Origin: Gymnorhina tibicen
Taxonomy: Eukaryota > Chordata > Aves > Passeriformes > Artamidae
Direction: 5' to 3'
Assembly (NCBI GenBank): GCA_013399875.1
Contig: VXAZ01002367.1
Span: forward strand, 744,001 to 808,000
Length of the DNA stretch: 64,000 bases
The stretch's first letter is position 1, and every line of letters starts with the position of its first letter. The notes beneath the pieces were generated by a model. The model did no database searches. It was not told where the DNA came from and was given only the letters and a program-made list of their open reading frames with translations. Shown piece by piece: positions 22,053-35,670 of this stretch. The position numbers and the translations under genes are program-made.

Positions 22053-24025
22053 TTAGGTTTTTTTTTTTTGGGGGTGGGGAGAGTAACCTCTACATTTCCC
22101 CTCCTTCCCTCTCTGTTTTGGCTGCTACAACCTCCAAATCCTTCCTTCTCCCTGATTCAGTCCTATATTCCCCACTTATTCCCTGCAGGACCTGATCAGA
22201 AAAGGGCTGATCTACTCTCACCTCTTTGCAAATGATTTCTGGACATTTGAGGTCTCCGTTTATGCGAAGTGTTAATCAAGTTAAGAGGTAGCTTGGGTCC
22301 ATTTGTAATACATTTCTTTAAAATGGAGTGGGAAAGAATTTTCCCAAACTGGGAATATTTCAGACACCTTTTGAACAATGTTTTTCAGATTGCATAGTGA
22401 CCGTGTTCAAACACTTGGGTTTTGTTTGGGGACAAGGGAGAAGTTATTTTGATCCTTTTCCTACTTGCAGTGTAGGGAACAGACACAGTTTGAACAGCAA
22501 CATAAAAAAAGACCTTCAATTTTGGCACTCACTTGAAATGGGACACTTCACCTGGATTTAAAAAATGGATCAAAATGGCCTCAAAATTAAACATTTCCTG
22601 CAAAAATGTTCATTGTGAAAATATTTTTTTTTTCCCATGGGAAAATATTGTATAGTGAGGAAACTGCTCATTAGTTCTAGCATTTGATCCTATTGGAGAA
22701 GTCTTTTACAGTTTTTTAAAAAAAATTGCTTCTTTTTTTTTTCATTCACTTTGCCAGCCAAAGTGGAATCTGAGACTAAAGTCAGACACAAAACCAGGAA
22801 GAAGCAGTTTATTAGACTAGGGCTGAGTTTTGCAGTGCACCTCACTGTCCTGCTTTAGTGATCTTTTCAACCTGGCTGGCAGCATTGCAAAAGCACCCAC
22901 AGAAAATGTGTCCCTGGTGTTGCAATGATATTTCTCCCCAGGATCCTTATTCAGCTCCGGGGGATTTCCAGCCCTCTTGCTGCAGTTACTTGCTGTTCTC
23001 TGCCTGCAGGCGCCACAACCAGCTCCCCAAATGTCTGTGTGCCCTTGCCTTGTGCTGTACCCTGTGGGATTTTGCCTGCTGCACCCTGTCTGCCAGGCAC
23101 CACTTTTATTTACTGCCCCTGCTAGATGTGTAAAAGCTCCATGCTGATGCCTCTGAAAGCCTTAGAGTGAGCTGTGCTATGGCAGAAGAAAAGTGCTTGG
23201 TTGCTGTGGTGAACGTGAGGATAAAGAGGATTGGGGAACAGTGCCAAATGACCCTTTAAAATATACTTTCTAGTGCAAATGTAGGATTTTGTATGTTCCT
23301 TGTAGGAAGTGTTTCTGGTCCAGGCACCACTGGGGCATTTTAGAGGTCAGAGCTGGGGAGCTGGAGACCTCCAGGGAGGTCTGTGGCTCTGATGGCTGGA
23401 AACAAGACCACATCCACTGTTCTTCCCACCAGCAAAACTTTTCCATAGCCATTCCCAGTGCCGGTGGCCATGTGGTGTCCTAGGTAGCCAGGCAGCATTT
23501 GAGTTTCTAAAATCAGTTGCTTTGAGTGTCCCCCAGTGCCTCATCTTGTGAGCAAGAGCCGTGCCCTGCTATTTGCCCACCACCCCAGGAAGGACATGCA
23601 GGTCTTGGTGGCTGATACTTGTTCCTCCTGGAAGCATCTCTCCTCCTGCAGCCTTCTTCCTGACCATGTTTCTGTTTTTCCTCTCGACTGTTTCTCCATC
23701 CTCCACCTCCCCCTGCCTCCATCTGGTTTCTATCTGGACTAAACAGATGTTTTTCCACTTCTTAAATGTCCTGTACACTCACCTCGCTGATGTCTAGCAG
23801 GGATTATTCATTCTTCTTTCCTCAGGTGTAAAACTTGAAACACTGGAGGGGCTGGGGGAGAAGCAGCTTCTCTTAATACCTTGGTGTGTGCTTAGTGCTG
23901 GTGGAGGGATGAGGGAAACCTTTCCAGTTACTCACCTGGCAGCCTAGAACCCTCTTACTCCTTCCAGGCTCCGTTTCCACTGCTAGTGTATACAGAGGAT
24001 CAGACCTGTGATTTATGCCAGGGCA
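22053..24025. other. Non-coding stretch
   Basis: Opens with a 12-T run at about 22,058. 22.74-22.87 kb contains a TTTATT (- strand AATAAA, then TGCTTCTTCC) that could be a retroelement or transcript polyadenylation site, but no supporting structure was found. Strong donor-like GTGAGT words on the - strand near 23,783 and 23,934 have no convincing partner exon. Confidence 0.45.
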
Positions 24026-24029
24026 GTGT

Positions 24030-24350
24030 GTATAATATTCTCACTTTCATGTTATAAATGTTTAGCAAATCCAAAAGGTATCAAAAGAACTTGTGGAGGA
24101 GATTTGCTAAGAAGGGCTTGTGGATAAACCTTTCGGACTTGGCTGCAAAGCAGACATATACAGTTTATTGCTTCCCCCTGCTGCAGAGCGACAATAGGTT
24201 AAATGCAGACTTTTCCTTAAAATAAAAGTTCCCCGCTTGGCAATTCAATCAAGTGGTATCTGTCATGCAGAGGTCTCATGAAGGATTTATTCCCATTTTA
24301 AGTAATGTTTTGGAGGTGCACGCTCTATATGGAATACGTTAGGCAGCGGG
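24030..24350. promoter_or_regulatory. Candidate conserved regulatory element
   Basis: A block of AT-rich, apparently unique sequence that keeps several CpGs (TTTCGGAC, GAGCGACAATAGG, CCCGCTTGG, GCACGCTC, ATACGTTAGG). It carries a SOX-like ACAATAG, AT-rich MEF2/TATA-like words and CAATCAAGTGG, an NKX2-type AAGTGG context. The mixture resembles vertebrate conserved non-coding elements. Conservation itself cannot be measured here. Confidence 0.35.
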
Positions 24351-27300
24351 AAGGTTTGCTGGCATGCTCATGGGGCTGGGAAGGTACGTGTGCTGTGGGC
24401 ACAAGGGCTCATCCATGGGGATCTGCTTTCCCCTCGCCCTCTTCCTCTCTTTTTCCCCTTACATGGCTCTGAAGGTCTTTGAGGGAGGGTTTTTCCAGAC
24501 TTCCCGTGGAGAGAGCTGAAGCATCAGAGCCCATTGCCAGGGGGCAGGCAGGAGAAGGACCCCAGGTCCCTGCCCACTGAAGCAGGAATGCAGGAGCTCT
24601 CCCAGTGACTGTGGGGCAGAAATCCCAGTGCTCATCCCAGCTCAGGTCCTTGAGACAGTGTTGGCACAGCAGTCCCCAGTCCATGCAGGCCTTGCCGGGG
24701 CTGCAGAGATGGTCTCTGAGCTGCTTTGAGTCCCAGAGGTGGTGGCAGCCACTGCTGGTGTCTCTTTCTGCTCAGCTCCCACAGAGGGGACTGAGGGTGG
24801 GACTGAGGTGAACAACCATCTTTTTCTCTGGAAAAAACAGCTGCTTTCTATGATGAGAACTGAATGACCAAGTAAAATAATGTCATTTGGAAGCTGCTCT
24901 CTTCTTGGCTTTTGTATTTATTTTTTTTTATGTTGGCTGGACTCTTTCTCCAGTAAAAACAGCAACCAGAGATAGGGCAAGCGATCAAATCCTTGCAGGG
25001 CAGGTGTCTGCCAGTTATCACAACTCTCTGCCACCTCGGGAGGTGGGTGCTGGCCCCTGGCCACCCTGGCCTCTGGGTCAGGCTCTCCTGCTTTGCTGTA
25101 GGTTATGGAAACTGTCCTCCTTGGAGACCATATCTGTGAGCACTGGCATTTTCCATGCTGCCTGCCAATGGGGCTGTGCAGTGTGGATTAGTGACTGAAT
25201 GTGAGCACAGCCTGCTCTCCTGGGGAATTTGGCTTTTGTCAGCACCGGCTGCTGGGTGAAGAGCACCCATGTTATTCTCTGCAGGTGCCTGGCTGCAGAG
25301 GGCTCTTTGCTGTGCCACAAATGAGCTGGGAGAGGTCCCTATGGTGTGCTTGGGCACTGGTGAGGAGCAGCAGGGAGTGGGAATTGCTTCTGCTGTGAGT
25401 TTGCCCTCATAGGTGCCCTCTGTAAGATCCATGGTCAGAGGGAGGCACCCATTCCAAGCAGGTGTGAGCACAGTGCTGCACTGTTAGAGGGGCTCAGAGA
25501 CATAAAACAGTGGATTGCATGGAGTAAAAATCCAAACAGCTAAAAAGCAACAATCTGAACAACTTGAGGCCATTTTAATCTAGATTTACCTGTTATACAG
25601 CTATAGGTTTGCAACATTGTGCACCTTGGCACTGCCTTACCATACTATGTCTGGTCACAAAGTCTGCAGCTTCCCTGCTCCCTGGGACTATGGGAATTTG
25701 GGCACATTCTCTGCAACTGCTGCCAGTCCCAGAAAGAGCAAACATAGCCCCATGTGCCCCAGGGGAAGCCCATAGTGTGGGGGCAAAGGGAAGAGAGGGT
25801 GCTTTTATGAAAGTACATTGTAATGACAGAGAAAACCCAACCCCTTTGGCCAGGGGGAGCTGGGTCCCTGCTCAGCATTGCACCCATGTGAGGTCCCTTC
25901 GGAGAGGGAACCCTTCTCTGGGTGAAGCTGGTGACCCTCTGCAGCAATGCTGGTGCTGTGTGACACCAGCACCACTGACGGCAGAAAATATGTTTAGTTC
26001 TTTACAGAACATATTTCCCTAAACTTCTTTCTGACCTTGAAGTTTTCAGCCAGAGTTCTGGTATTTCATGTTTCCCAGCCCGGTGAAAGCTGAGACTCGG
26101 TGTGGAGCGGAGGGGGTGCAGCAGGCGTGTTACTAATGGGATGTGGAAGTGCCATATGGTCCTGAAAAATCACTGTCAGTGAGACAACGTTGAGGACCCC
26201 CCCCTCAGAGGGGCAGGGAGGGAGAGGCAATTAATCATCCTCACCTCCTAATAAGCATGTGAGCTCCAATACCAACCAGTGCTCTCGTTGGCGGAGCAAA
26301 ACTTCAAAGCCTATGGTGCCCTGCAGATGCACAGGGCATTGCTGAGCTGAGGCTGCATCCCACTGGGGTACAGTGTGTGCAACTGAGAACACTGAGAATC
26401 GGTGACAAATGTGGTGGGGGTGGCTATAAATGCTGCCTTTGGACAGGGATGTTGTGTTTTACAAGGCTTCACCTGAGGGGTGCAGCTCACAGCATCCCCT
26501 GCTTGTCCCAACACTGATCTCTGTGTCTGGGAAAAAGTGTGCTCCCGGGGGTGTCCAGCTGGAGAACTTTCAGTTCTCTTAAATGTGATGGGTCTGCAAA
26601 GCAGGGAGGATTCACTTGGCTTTGCTGGCCTCCCAGGGTCAGAGTCCTCATCAGATCCGTTGTGTGAAGGCAGTGCTTAATAAACACATCCCTGAAGCTC
26701 CCAGCTGAGTTCCGCCCCCCCACCCCCGGAAAATCAGCAGCTCCTTTTTCTTTTATCTTTAAGCTCTTGCTGGATGAAGCTGAAAGTGGTGTTGGGGGAA
26801 AAAACCCCTGTTTATTCAGGCTTTTCTTACTTTAACTGACTTCCCTTTGTCCCAAACACCTCTATTTCACACATTTCCCTCCTGCAGTACCGTCCTCTGG
26901 CCACAGACAGGCTCGTTCAGCCCTTTCCGCTGTTTTAATTGTAAACTTGGTGTTAGGCTGGAAAAGTCTTGAGCTAATCGTGTTTCAGCTCGTCCCTGCT
27001 TCCATTGTTCGTGGATAAAATAATACTTCCAAACCTCACAGCACTTCATAAATATCACTGCCTGTGTGGAACACAGTAGGCGCTTTCCAGAGCCCTGTTT
27101 GCCAGGCCATGGAGATTTTGAATTTTTATTGGGAAGCTGGGCTGGATCTGTCCCTGCCCGCAGTGCTGGCAGTGGCTGTTTGCTGTGGAGCAGGAGGCAG
27201 GGCAGTGGCTTGCTCAGGGCAAGTCTGAGACTTTCAGAGGATTTTATGCATTCACGTCCATTATCTCTGGAGCAGAGGGATTTGTCCCTCACTGGGCTGG

Positions 27301-30300
27301 CAAGGAGGCAGGCAGTGAGGTGCACGGTGGTGCTGGTGCTGTGAGCGGATGGTTGGTTCCTGTGTGGATGCAATTGAATGAGCAATGATAGCACTGGGTA
27401 GAGGGTGCTGGAGGAAGAAGCCCTTCATGTGCCTCAGGGAGTTTTTCCCTGCTTTCTACTGAGACTGTGTCTCCAAGAAGAACCTTGGGGCAGCTTGGAG
27501 TTTGTCCTGCTGTCTGTGCCAACCCTGGATCTCCCTGAGGGGCTCAGCCCAGCAGGCACAGACCAACACTGGTACAGCTACTGCAGGAGCCACAGCACTT
27601 CATGTGGGGTATCCAGAATAAAGGAGCTCAAACCAAGCTGTCCTTGGCTCGTGTTTAGCTCTGGTTAAGCAAACAGGCTTTGCAAATTCTGTGGTCTGAA
27701 CAAGCTTCCACTTGTATTTCCACATGTGGCATCGTCCCGGGCTGTAACATAAAGCAGATCCCACAGAGGCTTGTGTGTGGGAAGACCTCTGCCCAGGCAG
27801 GGATCAGCCACCCGTGTCCTCCTTCTGGCAGTGTTGTCCAGGCACAAAGTGCCTTTGCAGCATGGAGTGGAGAGACCTGGGGGCAAACGTGTGTGGCATG
27901 TTGCTTAACTGTAAAAACCAATGCCCAGCCTGGGGGAGGGCTTTTGCTGGGATATTTTTTCAGATGTCTGAGCCTGAAAATTAGTGTGTGCACACATGTT
28001 CTTCTCCCTTTAGTCCACTGTCAGCCCAAAAAGACAATTTCCTTTTCCCACAAACTCTGCCTCTCTCCTGTGCCCAGGAAGGTATTGCTCCTCCAAGCAG
28101 CACTGCAAAATGGGTGGCTTTTGTTTCCTACATCCACCCTGGTGTACCTGCAGGGGGAAGAATATCCATCTGATGAGCACAGTCGTATCATCAGTCACGG
28201 GGAGGGCCCAAGAGCAGCCAAGCTGGAAGCAGCTGATGCTCTGAATGGGTTTTGGAGACCTCCCACTTGCTGTGGAAAGGGACACGCGGGACTTGGCTGA
28301 GCACACAGAGTTCCAGTTAGGATTGAGCAGCAGCAGTTATATATCAAGTTATTTCTGGCAATTCACCATATCCTAAAAATATAGTTTCATTAAAGCTTCT
28401 TGCTGAAGCAGCTCTTGTGACCCAGTAAAGGGAGATAGGCTACCGAACCCAGCTGTGGGTTTTTTTGTGAGCTTACTTACTGTAGTTTTGAACTCTGTTG
28501 CTCAGTTTGCCAACTGCTGTTCTTTCTGATGCTACCCAGTTGTTTCACATGGCCTTGAAGTGGTTTCCCAGCTATTTGAACTCCCTAAATGACAATGCTT
28601 CATTATTGTCTGATGGAGAAGTGGATTCTTCTGTTTATATGTAAAGGTTCCCCTCCTTCCCCCCTACCTCCCTCAACATATGCAAAGGCACTGCAGAAAC
28701 TGGAACCAGATAAAAAGAAGAAAATAGGCTTTTAAAGCAAGTTCTGAAGTGTAAAGATGTGAAGGCCACTTAGAAATCATTGCCTTGCGCTTTCTCCCAC
28801 ACTGTGATTCATTTGGTCCAATCCATCATTGATTCAACATGCTCATGGGCCAGAGCCTTCAAAGACGACTGTGCATCTGCTTTAGCCATTCATCAAGGAG
28901 GAGCACAAAGGAGAAGGGCAAAGGAAAATGTATTGCCAGCTCCCTTTGGTGCTGTTTAATGGGTGTGAAAGAAGGACAGTGGAGAAGCTGGGTTAATGAA
29001 AGCCAGGACGACCGAGGAAGTGCCCCCAGGACATATATTTTTCAGCCTAGGTATGGACCTTGCTAAATTTGATTCGGCAGAGGAACTTCAAACACTGAGC
29101 AAGAGAGCCAAAATGAGGTCAACATACAGAAGAGTAATCCAGTGCAGGTGGATGCTCTTCCTCAGATGTGGCCACCGGTCTCATGTGGACACCAAGTGGA
29201 GAGGGGCTGTGGACCATGCAGCTCTGTTATCTTTCATTTCTCTGATAAACAACGAAGTATTTTCAGGAAGATGATGCTCTGCTGCTCCAGAGAGCTCCCA
29301 TAGATCCCTGAAGATCTGAGGCTCCTCATTCAGCTGCAATTCTGCCTGCAAGTGGCTTATCTTGCATGTTTGCTGCAAGGTGGGTCCCTGCAGCGCTGCC
29401 CTGGTCACTGGACCAAGCCCAGATGTCAAGCTGTGTGCACGTAGTCCTGGTGCAGGACCTGAGGGCACCTTAGGAGCTCACTGACTCCCTGCTAACACAG
29501 GCATCTGCTCTGTGCTCCGTTCTGTGGGGAACAGGTACCACTGAACCACCTTCCAAGCAGCAGCACCTCCTCTGACCAACCCAACCTGGTGGCAAACCCA
29601 AATTATGATGGGCTCCAGGGGAAAGTATCTTGTCTTAACACGACCTGGACAATATTTCCTTGAGGTTGCTGAGCTTGTTGCTTATGTCATCTGTGACCCT
29701 GCTGAGTTGTCTAGTGATTAAATCAGGACTGGTTTACCTCATGTGTTTCTATTTATTTTCTTGCCTTCTCACATTGTTTCTCCTGGCCCTCCTTCACTGC
29801 CCCAGTGTCCTCCCACATTCTCTGTCCCTCCTCATCCACCCTTCCCTATGTGGAGTGGAAGGGAAAGAAAGAGATGGCTACTTTTTAGGAACAGGTTTGA
29901 CATTTGTTTGTTCACCTTTAAAACCAGAACATCTTGGAGGTAAAATACTCTTCTTGTAATTCTCTAAGTCTGTAGGAAAAAACAAAAGGAAAAATAAGAC
30001 TATAACCTGTGAGAGTATCATGCCATCTGCCTGCACAGCCCCATGACTCCCCACACACACGTGTTTGAATTATGCCAGTGGACAACAGCAAGTGGGACAA
30101 CAGAGACTTGGTCTCCACCTTTCCTCCTGTCCAAGCAGAGTCATAACTGTGCAGGTGGGAGGTGTGTGCCCTTGGTGTTTCTGATGCTGAATCCAGAGTG
30201 CCACCAGCTGCACAAGGAGGGTGAATTCACAGATGACCTGAGTTGGTCTTGTGTAACATCTTTCCCAAAGCGTGTTAGGTACTTGAGATGTGACTCTGCT

Positions 30301-33300
30301 CTCCTTGGCAAGGACAGGAGTTAATATTAACAGGGTATCAGATTTTTTTCTGGACATCCTTGAAGCTCACCCCAAACTCCTGGGCCAGCCAACCCTTGTT
30401 TAACAGAGAGGGATTATTTGTCCTTCTTTACTGTGAGTTTGTCTTGGTGGAGGAAGGTTGTTACGAGTTGCACAGAGGAAAAAAGACATTCTGTACAACA
30501 CCACTGGGAAGGCTCTTGGCAACTTATTGGCTGGTATGGATCAGCAAGTGATAGAACATGTCTGATGCTACTTACCTCACATTTGGGGGAGGTTAAGGCC
30601 TCCTGTGTTCTCACCTGATATTATTTATCACGGATATTATGTTCTTTTCAATCAAAGTTACTTTGCCTGAAGTTTTCTGAAGACTCTTCCAAGTAGTTGA
30701 GCAACAATTTGTTCTCGGAATAAACCAATTTGCAGCTGGGGCCTGAAATGCTTTGAAGAAGATGAGTTTATACTTGCAGGCATTCTGCTTTGTGCTTATC
30801 TTGATTTGGCCTTGCAGATCTTAGTCCAGATTTATAGCTGAGCACAGTCTTCAGCTTCAGCAAGGGGAGGGAAAGCACTGTGCTTCCCAACAACATGTGA
30901 ATGGATGAGCTCTTGTCCAAAATCTTTCTCCTGTGAATTAAATAGAGCTCCTGGACTTGGGTAATGCATGGTCCAGTGTGTGCTCCTTTCTCTCCTTTCC
31001 GATCTGCAGGATATAGATGGAAGCTGCTATGAATTATTAGTCCTCGTGCTTCAGCTCTGTAAAATGAGAGATTTTGAGGTTGCATCCTCCCTTGGAAAAG
31101 TTTGGAAACTCTGGACAAGAAACCTGTAGAAGTTCTGTGAGTTTTTTTTTTAATTTTAGTGCATCTATCACAGAAACCCTGCTATATCTATATTTATGTG
31201 GTTCATTTTTCAGTACAACTGCAGAGACTTTCTTTTTTTTAGTCTGTATGCAGCAGGTTGGGATTTGCTTTTCCTGGCTGTCTCCCCTTCAGCCTCCCTT
31301 ATTAATGCCCTTGCTTTAGCTTTTTTCTCTTGAATTCCCTTGAGTTCAGTCCATTTTTGAGCTTTAAAACTAAGAACCAGGAGATCTCTGCTCATTTGCT
31401 TGCAGCTCAAATCAAACACAGCCACTCTTCTCCACAAGTTCATCATTGTTACAGAAATATTGTAAATCATTGTTGTGAGTTTTGAGTTTGCTAATGAAGA
31501 AAGCAAGACAATGTCTGCTGCTAAATGAGTGTACTCATGTTAAAAGGCTCTTGATGGGAATCCGGGGCAGTGAAGTCACATAGCCCTAGTCTGGGTGCGG
31601 TCAAAATTGTGAGCAGACATTGGGTTTAGATAAAACAGAGTTCTAGCACTAGTGAGCTTTTATTGAAAGTTAGTAGCAGGGATGTTGACCTTATGTTTGG
31701 CAAAAGTAGACTACCCCAAACATGTATGCAAGGCAGATGGGGAATGTGATTTAATTAAAAAAGAAAATATTATGATATTCTGAGAACAAAGTGGTAAAAT
31801 CTTCTGGCTGTGCAGGAATTTCTTTTGAGAAATGGAAGGCACTGAAAGGCGAGGCTGGGAGAGGATGGGATCTGAAACGTCCTTCCACAGTGGGGAGGAA
31901 GAAGGATGATCCCAGGGTATCTGCTGGCAGCAAGGTTATCAGTTACTCCTTGGAGCAGGGATGGCTGGAGAGCTTCCAGGCACATTTTTCCATAGGAGAG
32001 TGCCAGCTTGCTGGAGCCCAGGCATTTCGCAGAAGAGGGTTTGATTGCAGAGTGATAGTGGCAATGGCTTCCTGCCCTGCTGGCACCCCCCAGCCCCACC
32101 TGAACTGCCCACCTGTGCCTGGCCCTGGGGCTCTCCCCAAGCCCCCTGGTGCTGTGCCAGGAGCTTTGCACCGACTAAACCTCAAGGCACAGGGTGATGC
32201 AATGGGGAGGAGGGAGCTCAGCTCAGTAAACACGAAAGGCCTTCACCCATCTGTGTTCCCATGCATCTGGATTTCCCTCCACCCCTCAGGGACTTTTAAT
32301 GAAGACTCAGAGCCTGGGATTGCTGGCTTCCAGATCCTCTGTTCTTTGTGAGGAGTGAAGCCCTTTGAAGTGCTGCTGCAGTGAGGCAGGTTTTTGGGAC
32401 CAGGGAAGCCCCACAGGAGGACAGCTGTGCAGTCCTCTCCCAGTGGGAATGATGTGACCCCGGATTCCTGCAGGGTGGGATAGGGCAACAGAAACTTCCA
32501 CTTGTTCCCCTGAGGCCTTGCAATCACGCTCTGCTCACTGCTGTCTGTCCGCTCCTGCCGGCCTTCACCCAGTCCAGGGACGAGGCTGCAGCTGCTCCCC
32601 GGCCCGACACGAGCAGGGGGGCAGAAAATGGGTCTGTGTGGGGCAGCTGCAGCCCACGCCAGGCAAATAAACAAACTGGGGCTCTCCTGAGGGAGGGAAT
32701 GCAGCTGCGGGGTCTTGCTCTGCTGTGGATCCTCGCTACCCACAACTGATGCCTCTCTGGGAACTGGAGAAGATTGCTGAGTGGGCAGGGGCTCAGGAAA
32801 TCAGGCAATTTAAGGGGCTTTTATGTGGATTGAAGAGCCCCCAGACAGACACCTGCTTCTGAAAATACATGCCAAGGGCACCAGTTGGGTACAGGACGTG
32901 GGAAAGTATCTGTGAGGTTGAGTCAGTGTGAGGCTGCTGTGTCAGTGGTGTCCCTGAGCCAGAGGGAGCTGGCAAGGGCACAGTTCTGGATGCAGGTATA
33001 AGGGTGACCTCCTTGCCTGGCAGAGATGGTCTCTGGTGGGTGATGGAGAGATGCCTCAGCTCAAGGAGAACCTCTGTCTCCATGGGGCTGTTCAGGTACA
33101 GACATCAGCCCTGCTCAGAGCATCAACCTCCAAGCAACAGGGTGGCTTCTGTCACAGGCTCAGCCCTTCAGGGAAAGATCCCCCAACCTCTGGAGACCTC
33201 CACCTCTTGAATGACCTCTGAGAGCTGCAGACAAGCCAGTACAGCCTACAACCCTGATCCTCCAATCCATCATCCAGTCCTATGCCTGTGCAAACCCTGC

Positions 33301-34535
33301 AAGCTGCCTGTGCTGACTCTGGGGGTCTGTGGGGACCAGGGGAAGCAGGCCTGGCTGCAGCTTCCAGGCCTTCATTTGTAAATAAGCACCTAGCTGCTAT
33401 GGTAATGCTTGTTTAATTTCGGCTAAGCATTTCTACAGCTGTTCTGGGGGAATCATGCTGCTTTATGCTAAATGTTAATTCTTGGCTGCTCACAGCTGCA
33501 GAAGTGTATTGGCCAGGCACAGTCCTAAGGACAGGTTCTGCTGCCTGGTGTGGCACAGCCATGTGGGCTGTCCCTGCTTTGGACTTCATGGAAAGTGCCA
33601 GTAGCTCCCCAAGAACATTGCACACAGCTTACACCAGACAGCACCAGAACTGATCTGTGCTAGCAAAGCAGGCTGTAAATTGTAGGTTACCTATGTCATT
33701 TTAAAAGAAAGAGGATGTTGGTCCGTTCCTCAGATATAGCAGTCTGTTACTTTTTCTGCCGTCTTCCCAGTCACCCCAGAATGCATGCTGGGTTTCCTGC
33801 CTTGATTATATAGGATTGAATCTCCCCTTGCTCTTCATCCAGGTTTTGAATGACCAGGGTGGGTCAAGGTGCAGAAGTCAAGGGGACAGACACTGAACAC
33901 GCAGCACAGGCACCTATGGCCCCAGGGGTTACAAGCCATTGGTGGAGGCAAGAGGATGTCAGGGAACTTCTGGGGGTGGTCCTTGCTTCGAAGCATCGGA
34001 GCAGAGCTACATCAAAGCTGGTCATGGGAGCCCTGTGCCATCTACTGCTGCCATTTCTCTTCCTTAGAGGTATGGGGACACACCAACCATCCCCAAAGAC
34101 CCCACAGAACCCCCTGCTCCACTCTGCAGCACACCACAGTCACATTGCTTCCTGTGCAGTTTAAACCTCTCCCAGCCATGGGATCGATAGACTCCAAGGC
34201 TGAAAGGCTGCCAAACCATCCTGCTGCGGCAGGTGGGCGCTGCTGGCGAGGAGGAGCTGCAACGAGTGCTCACAGCTCCCAGCACTGGCTCCTCTGGTGC
34301 TGCGAGCAGCTGGGAAGATGCTGCTGTTGGCCAAGTGTGATAAAAGTCTCCCTCCAGCCTCCCCTGGGCTGGGGTGGGTTGGAAAGCCTGGCTTAGTTTG
34401 CTCTAGGGATGAAGGCACTCTGCAAAAAGCAGATTTTAGGGCATGATCGGCTGAAGTCAACTCTCTGTTGAGGATTTTGTGGGGCAGATGTCGGGGGGCA
34501 GCAGGGTGCTCTAGAGCTGGCAGCCTTGTCATGGG
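24351..34535. other. Ten-kilobase gene-poor stretch
   Basis: No exon, RNA gene or transposon could be assigned. Composition alternates between GC-richer parts (24.4-27.6 kb and 31.9-33.3 kb), with overlapping chance frames up to about 206 codons, and AT-richer parts (28.3-29.0 kb and 30.6-31.8 kb). None of the longer frames (26,867-27,394 on -, 27,680-28,300 on +, 31,791-32,351 on +, 32,243-32,743 on -) shows domains, repeats or a plausible splice structure. Near 31,650 a TTTATTG gives a - strand AATAAA of unknown meaning. Confidence 0.5.
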
Positions 34536-34681
34536 CTCAAGGTTGCCATGCGCCCAGTGTTGTCACAGCGGGCACAAACCTTTGTGCCAGGTGAGATGAC
34601 ACTGGGCACAACTGTGCTACAGACCCCAGATGGTGGTGGGTCCAACCATGCTGTGGTTTCCATCACCTGAGATGACCCTTG

Positions 34682-34701
34682 GAATAATTCCAAGATGTAA
34701 C
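34682..34701 (+). repeat. 20-mer shared with 38,470-38,489
   Basis: GAATAATTCCAAGATGTAAC is found exactly here and again at 38,470-38,489, on the same strand 3.8 kb away. Flanks do not align beyond the 20 bases by eye. Confidence 0.8.
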
Positions 34702-34870
34702 AGGGTCCAAGCATGCCATGAGCCCGAGCTGATGGTGGTTCCAGGTTCCAAGCTGGCCAGGGCCCCAACCACTCATGATAATGACCTAACATCACTCAAG
34801 TGGTGCAAAGCTTTGCAGAGTTGCTGGGTCCATGCTTGAACACACCATCATCTCAGTCCGTGACTTGTTT

Positions 34871-34943
34871 GGACCCAGTGTCATCTCAGGGGGTGCAAAG
34901 CTTGCGGAACGAACTTTGCATCCCCTGAGACGATGCTGGGTCC
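34871..34943. repeat. 30-bp imperfect inverted repeat
   Basis: Arms 34,871-34,900 and 34,914-34,943 are reverse complements at 26 of 30 positions, with a 13-base spacer. Both arms start from GGACCCAG and run into a CTCAGGGG-TGCAAAG core. It lies inside the degenerate repeat patch and suggests that the repeat units amplified in head-to-head form. Confidence 0.85.
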
Positions 34944-34984
34944 ATGGCATGCTAAAATAAGCCCACTTTGACAGGAGCCTGTGG

Positions 34985-35240
34985 TGAGTTGTCTCGCAAT
35001 CTGTTTATAGCTCGGGTTTGTCTCAGAATTTAAACACTGCAGTGAGGAGTAAACGCAGTGAGCCCCACACGGGCTTTGTTATGACATTTTGTTGCAGGCA
35101 GGAGGCAAGCTCCGGCTCCAATAACAAACACCCAGTGTTATGACACTTTTACCTTTCCAACTATTTATGTAAGCACAAATATTTTATTTTAAGGTTTGAG
35201 ACACACCGTTAACATAAAGCAGTCTCATTCCTTTCAGTAC
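34985..35240. promoter_or_regulatory. Candidate regulatory element with retained CpGs
   Basis: A unique-looking block with CpGs at TCTCGCAATC, CTCGGGTTTG, AAACGCAGTG, CACACGGGC, TCCGGCTCC and CACCGTTAAC, interleaved with AT-rich words (CTGTTTATAG, ATTTATGTAAGC, ATAACAAAC). TGTTATGACA occurs near 35,077 and GTGTTATGACAC near 35,137. It could be an enhancer. Evidence is compositional only. Confidence 0.35.
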
Positions 35241-35670
35241 GGCCTGGTTCTCACTTGGGGAGCTGTTGTTTAATGAAAAGGTTAATTGTGTTTTATAGGG
35301 CTCTATTGCCTGCCTACCAGTTTCTGGCTTGGAAGGAGGTGAGGTGCGGCTGTTGGTGCTCGTGCCAAGTTATGGGCTGTGAATGCAGGCAGTTTCTAGG
35401 AAGAAAACAAAATGCACAAGAAGAAGTGGCTCAGAAACCAAGGGTTTTGTGGTGCAAATCTGTTTAGGTGCTACAAAATTAATTTCATATGAAATGATTT
35501 CCAACGAGGCTACGCCACAACACCACCCAGTGCAGTGGAGGATGAGAAGGGAATTTCAAAGAGCAAGGACTGTTTTCTGCTCAGCTGTAAATACGCTAAC
35601 CACACTCAGCCTTTCCCTTCCATAGTTTCACCATGTTAAATCCTACAAGTATTTTCCTCTCCTGAGGTTG

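Larger units (their letters stand above)
34540..34950. repeat. Degenerate GGTCC / ATCACCTGAG repeat patch
   Basis: Two short words recur in varied order and orientation: GGGTCCAAGCATGCC-like (GGGTCCAACCATGC, GGGTCCAAGCATGCC, GGGTCCATGCTTG, GGGTCCATGGCATGC) and ATCACCTGAGATGA-like (GGTGAGATGACAC, CACCTGAGATGACCC, CATCATCTCAG, GTCATCTCAGG, CCTGAGACGATG). Units are roughly 40-80 bases apart and diverged. This looks like an old minisatellite or a repeat built from inverted units. I could not name a family. Confidence 0.6.

Noticed and set aside
22790..22850. AATAAA followed by TGCTTCTTCC on the - strand as an LTR or gene 3' end
   Set aside because: Only the hexamer and a short resemblance. No LTR ends, TATA-like word or repeat partner was found.
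23770..23945. Strong donor-like GTGAGT words on the - strand (about 23,783 and 23,934)
   Set aside because: No acceptor plus open frame in the right position. Such words occur by chance every few kilobases.
27680..28300. 206-codon + strand frame
   Set aside because: No family motif, and overlapping - strand frames of similar quality. Composition is like the surrounding non-coding DNA.
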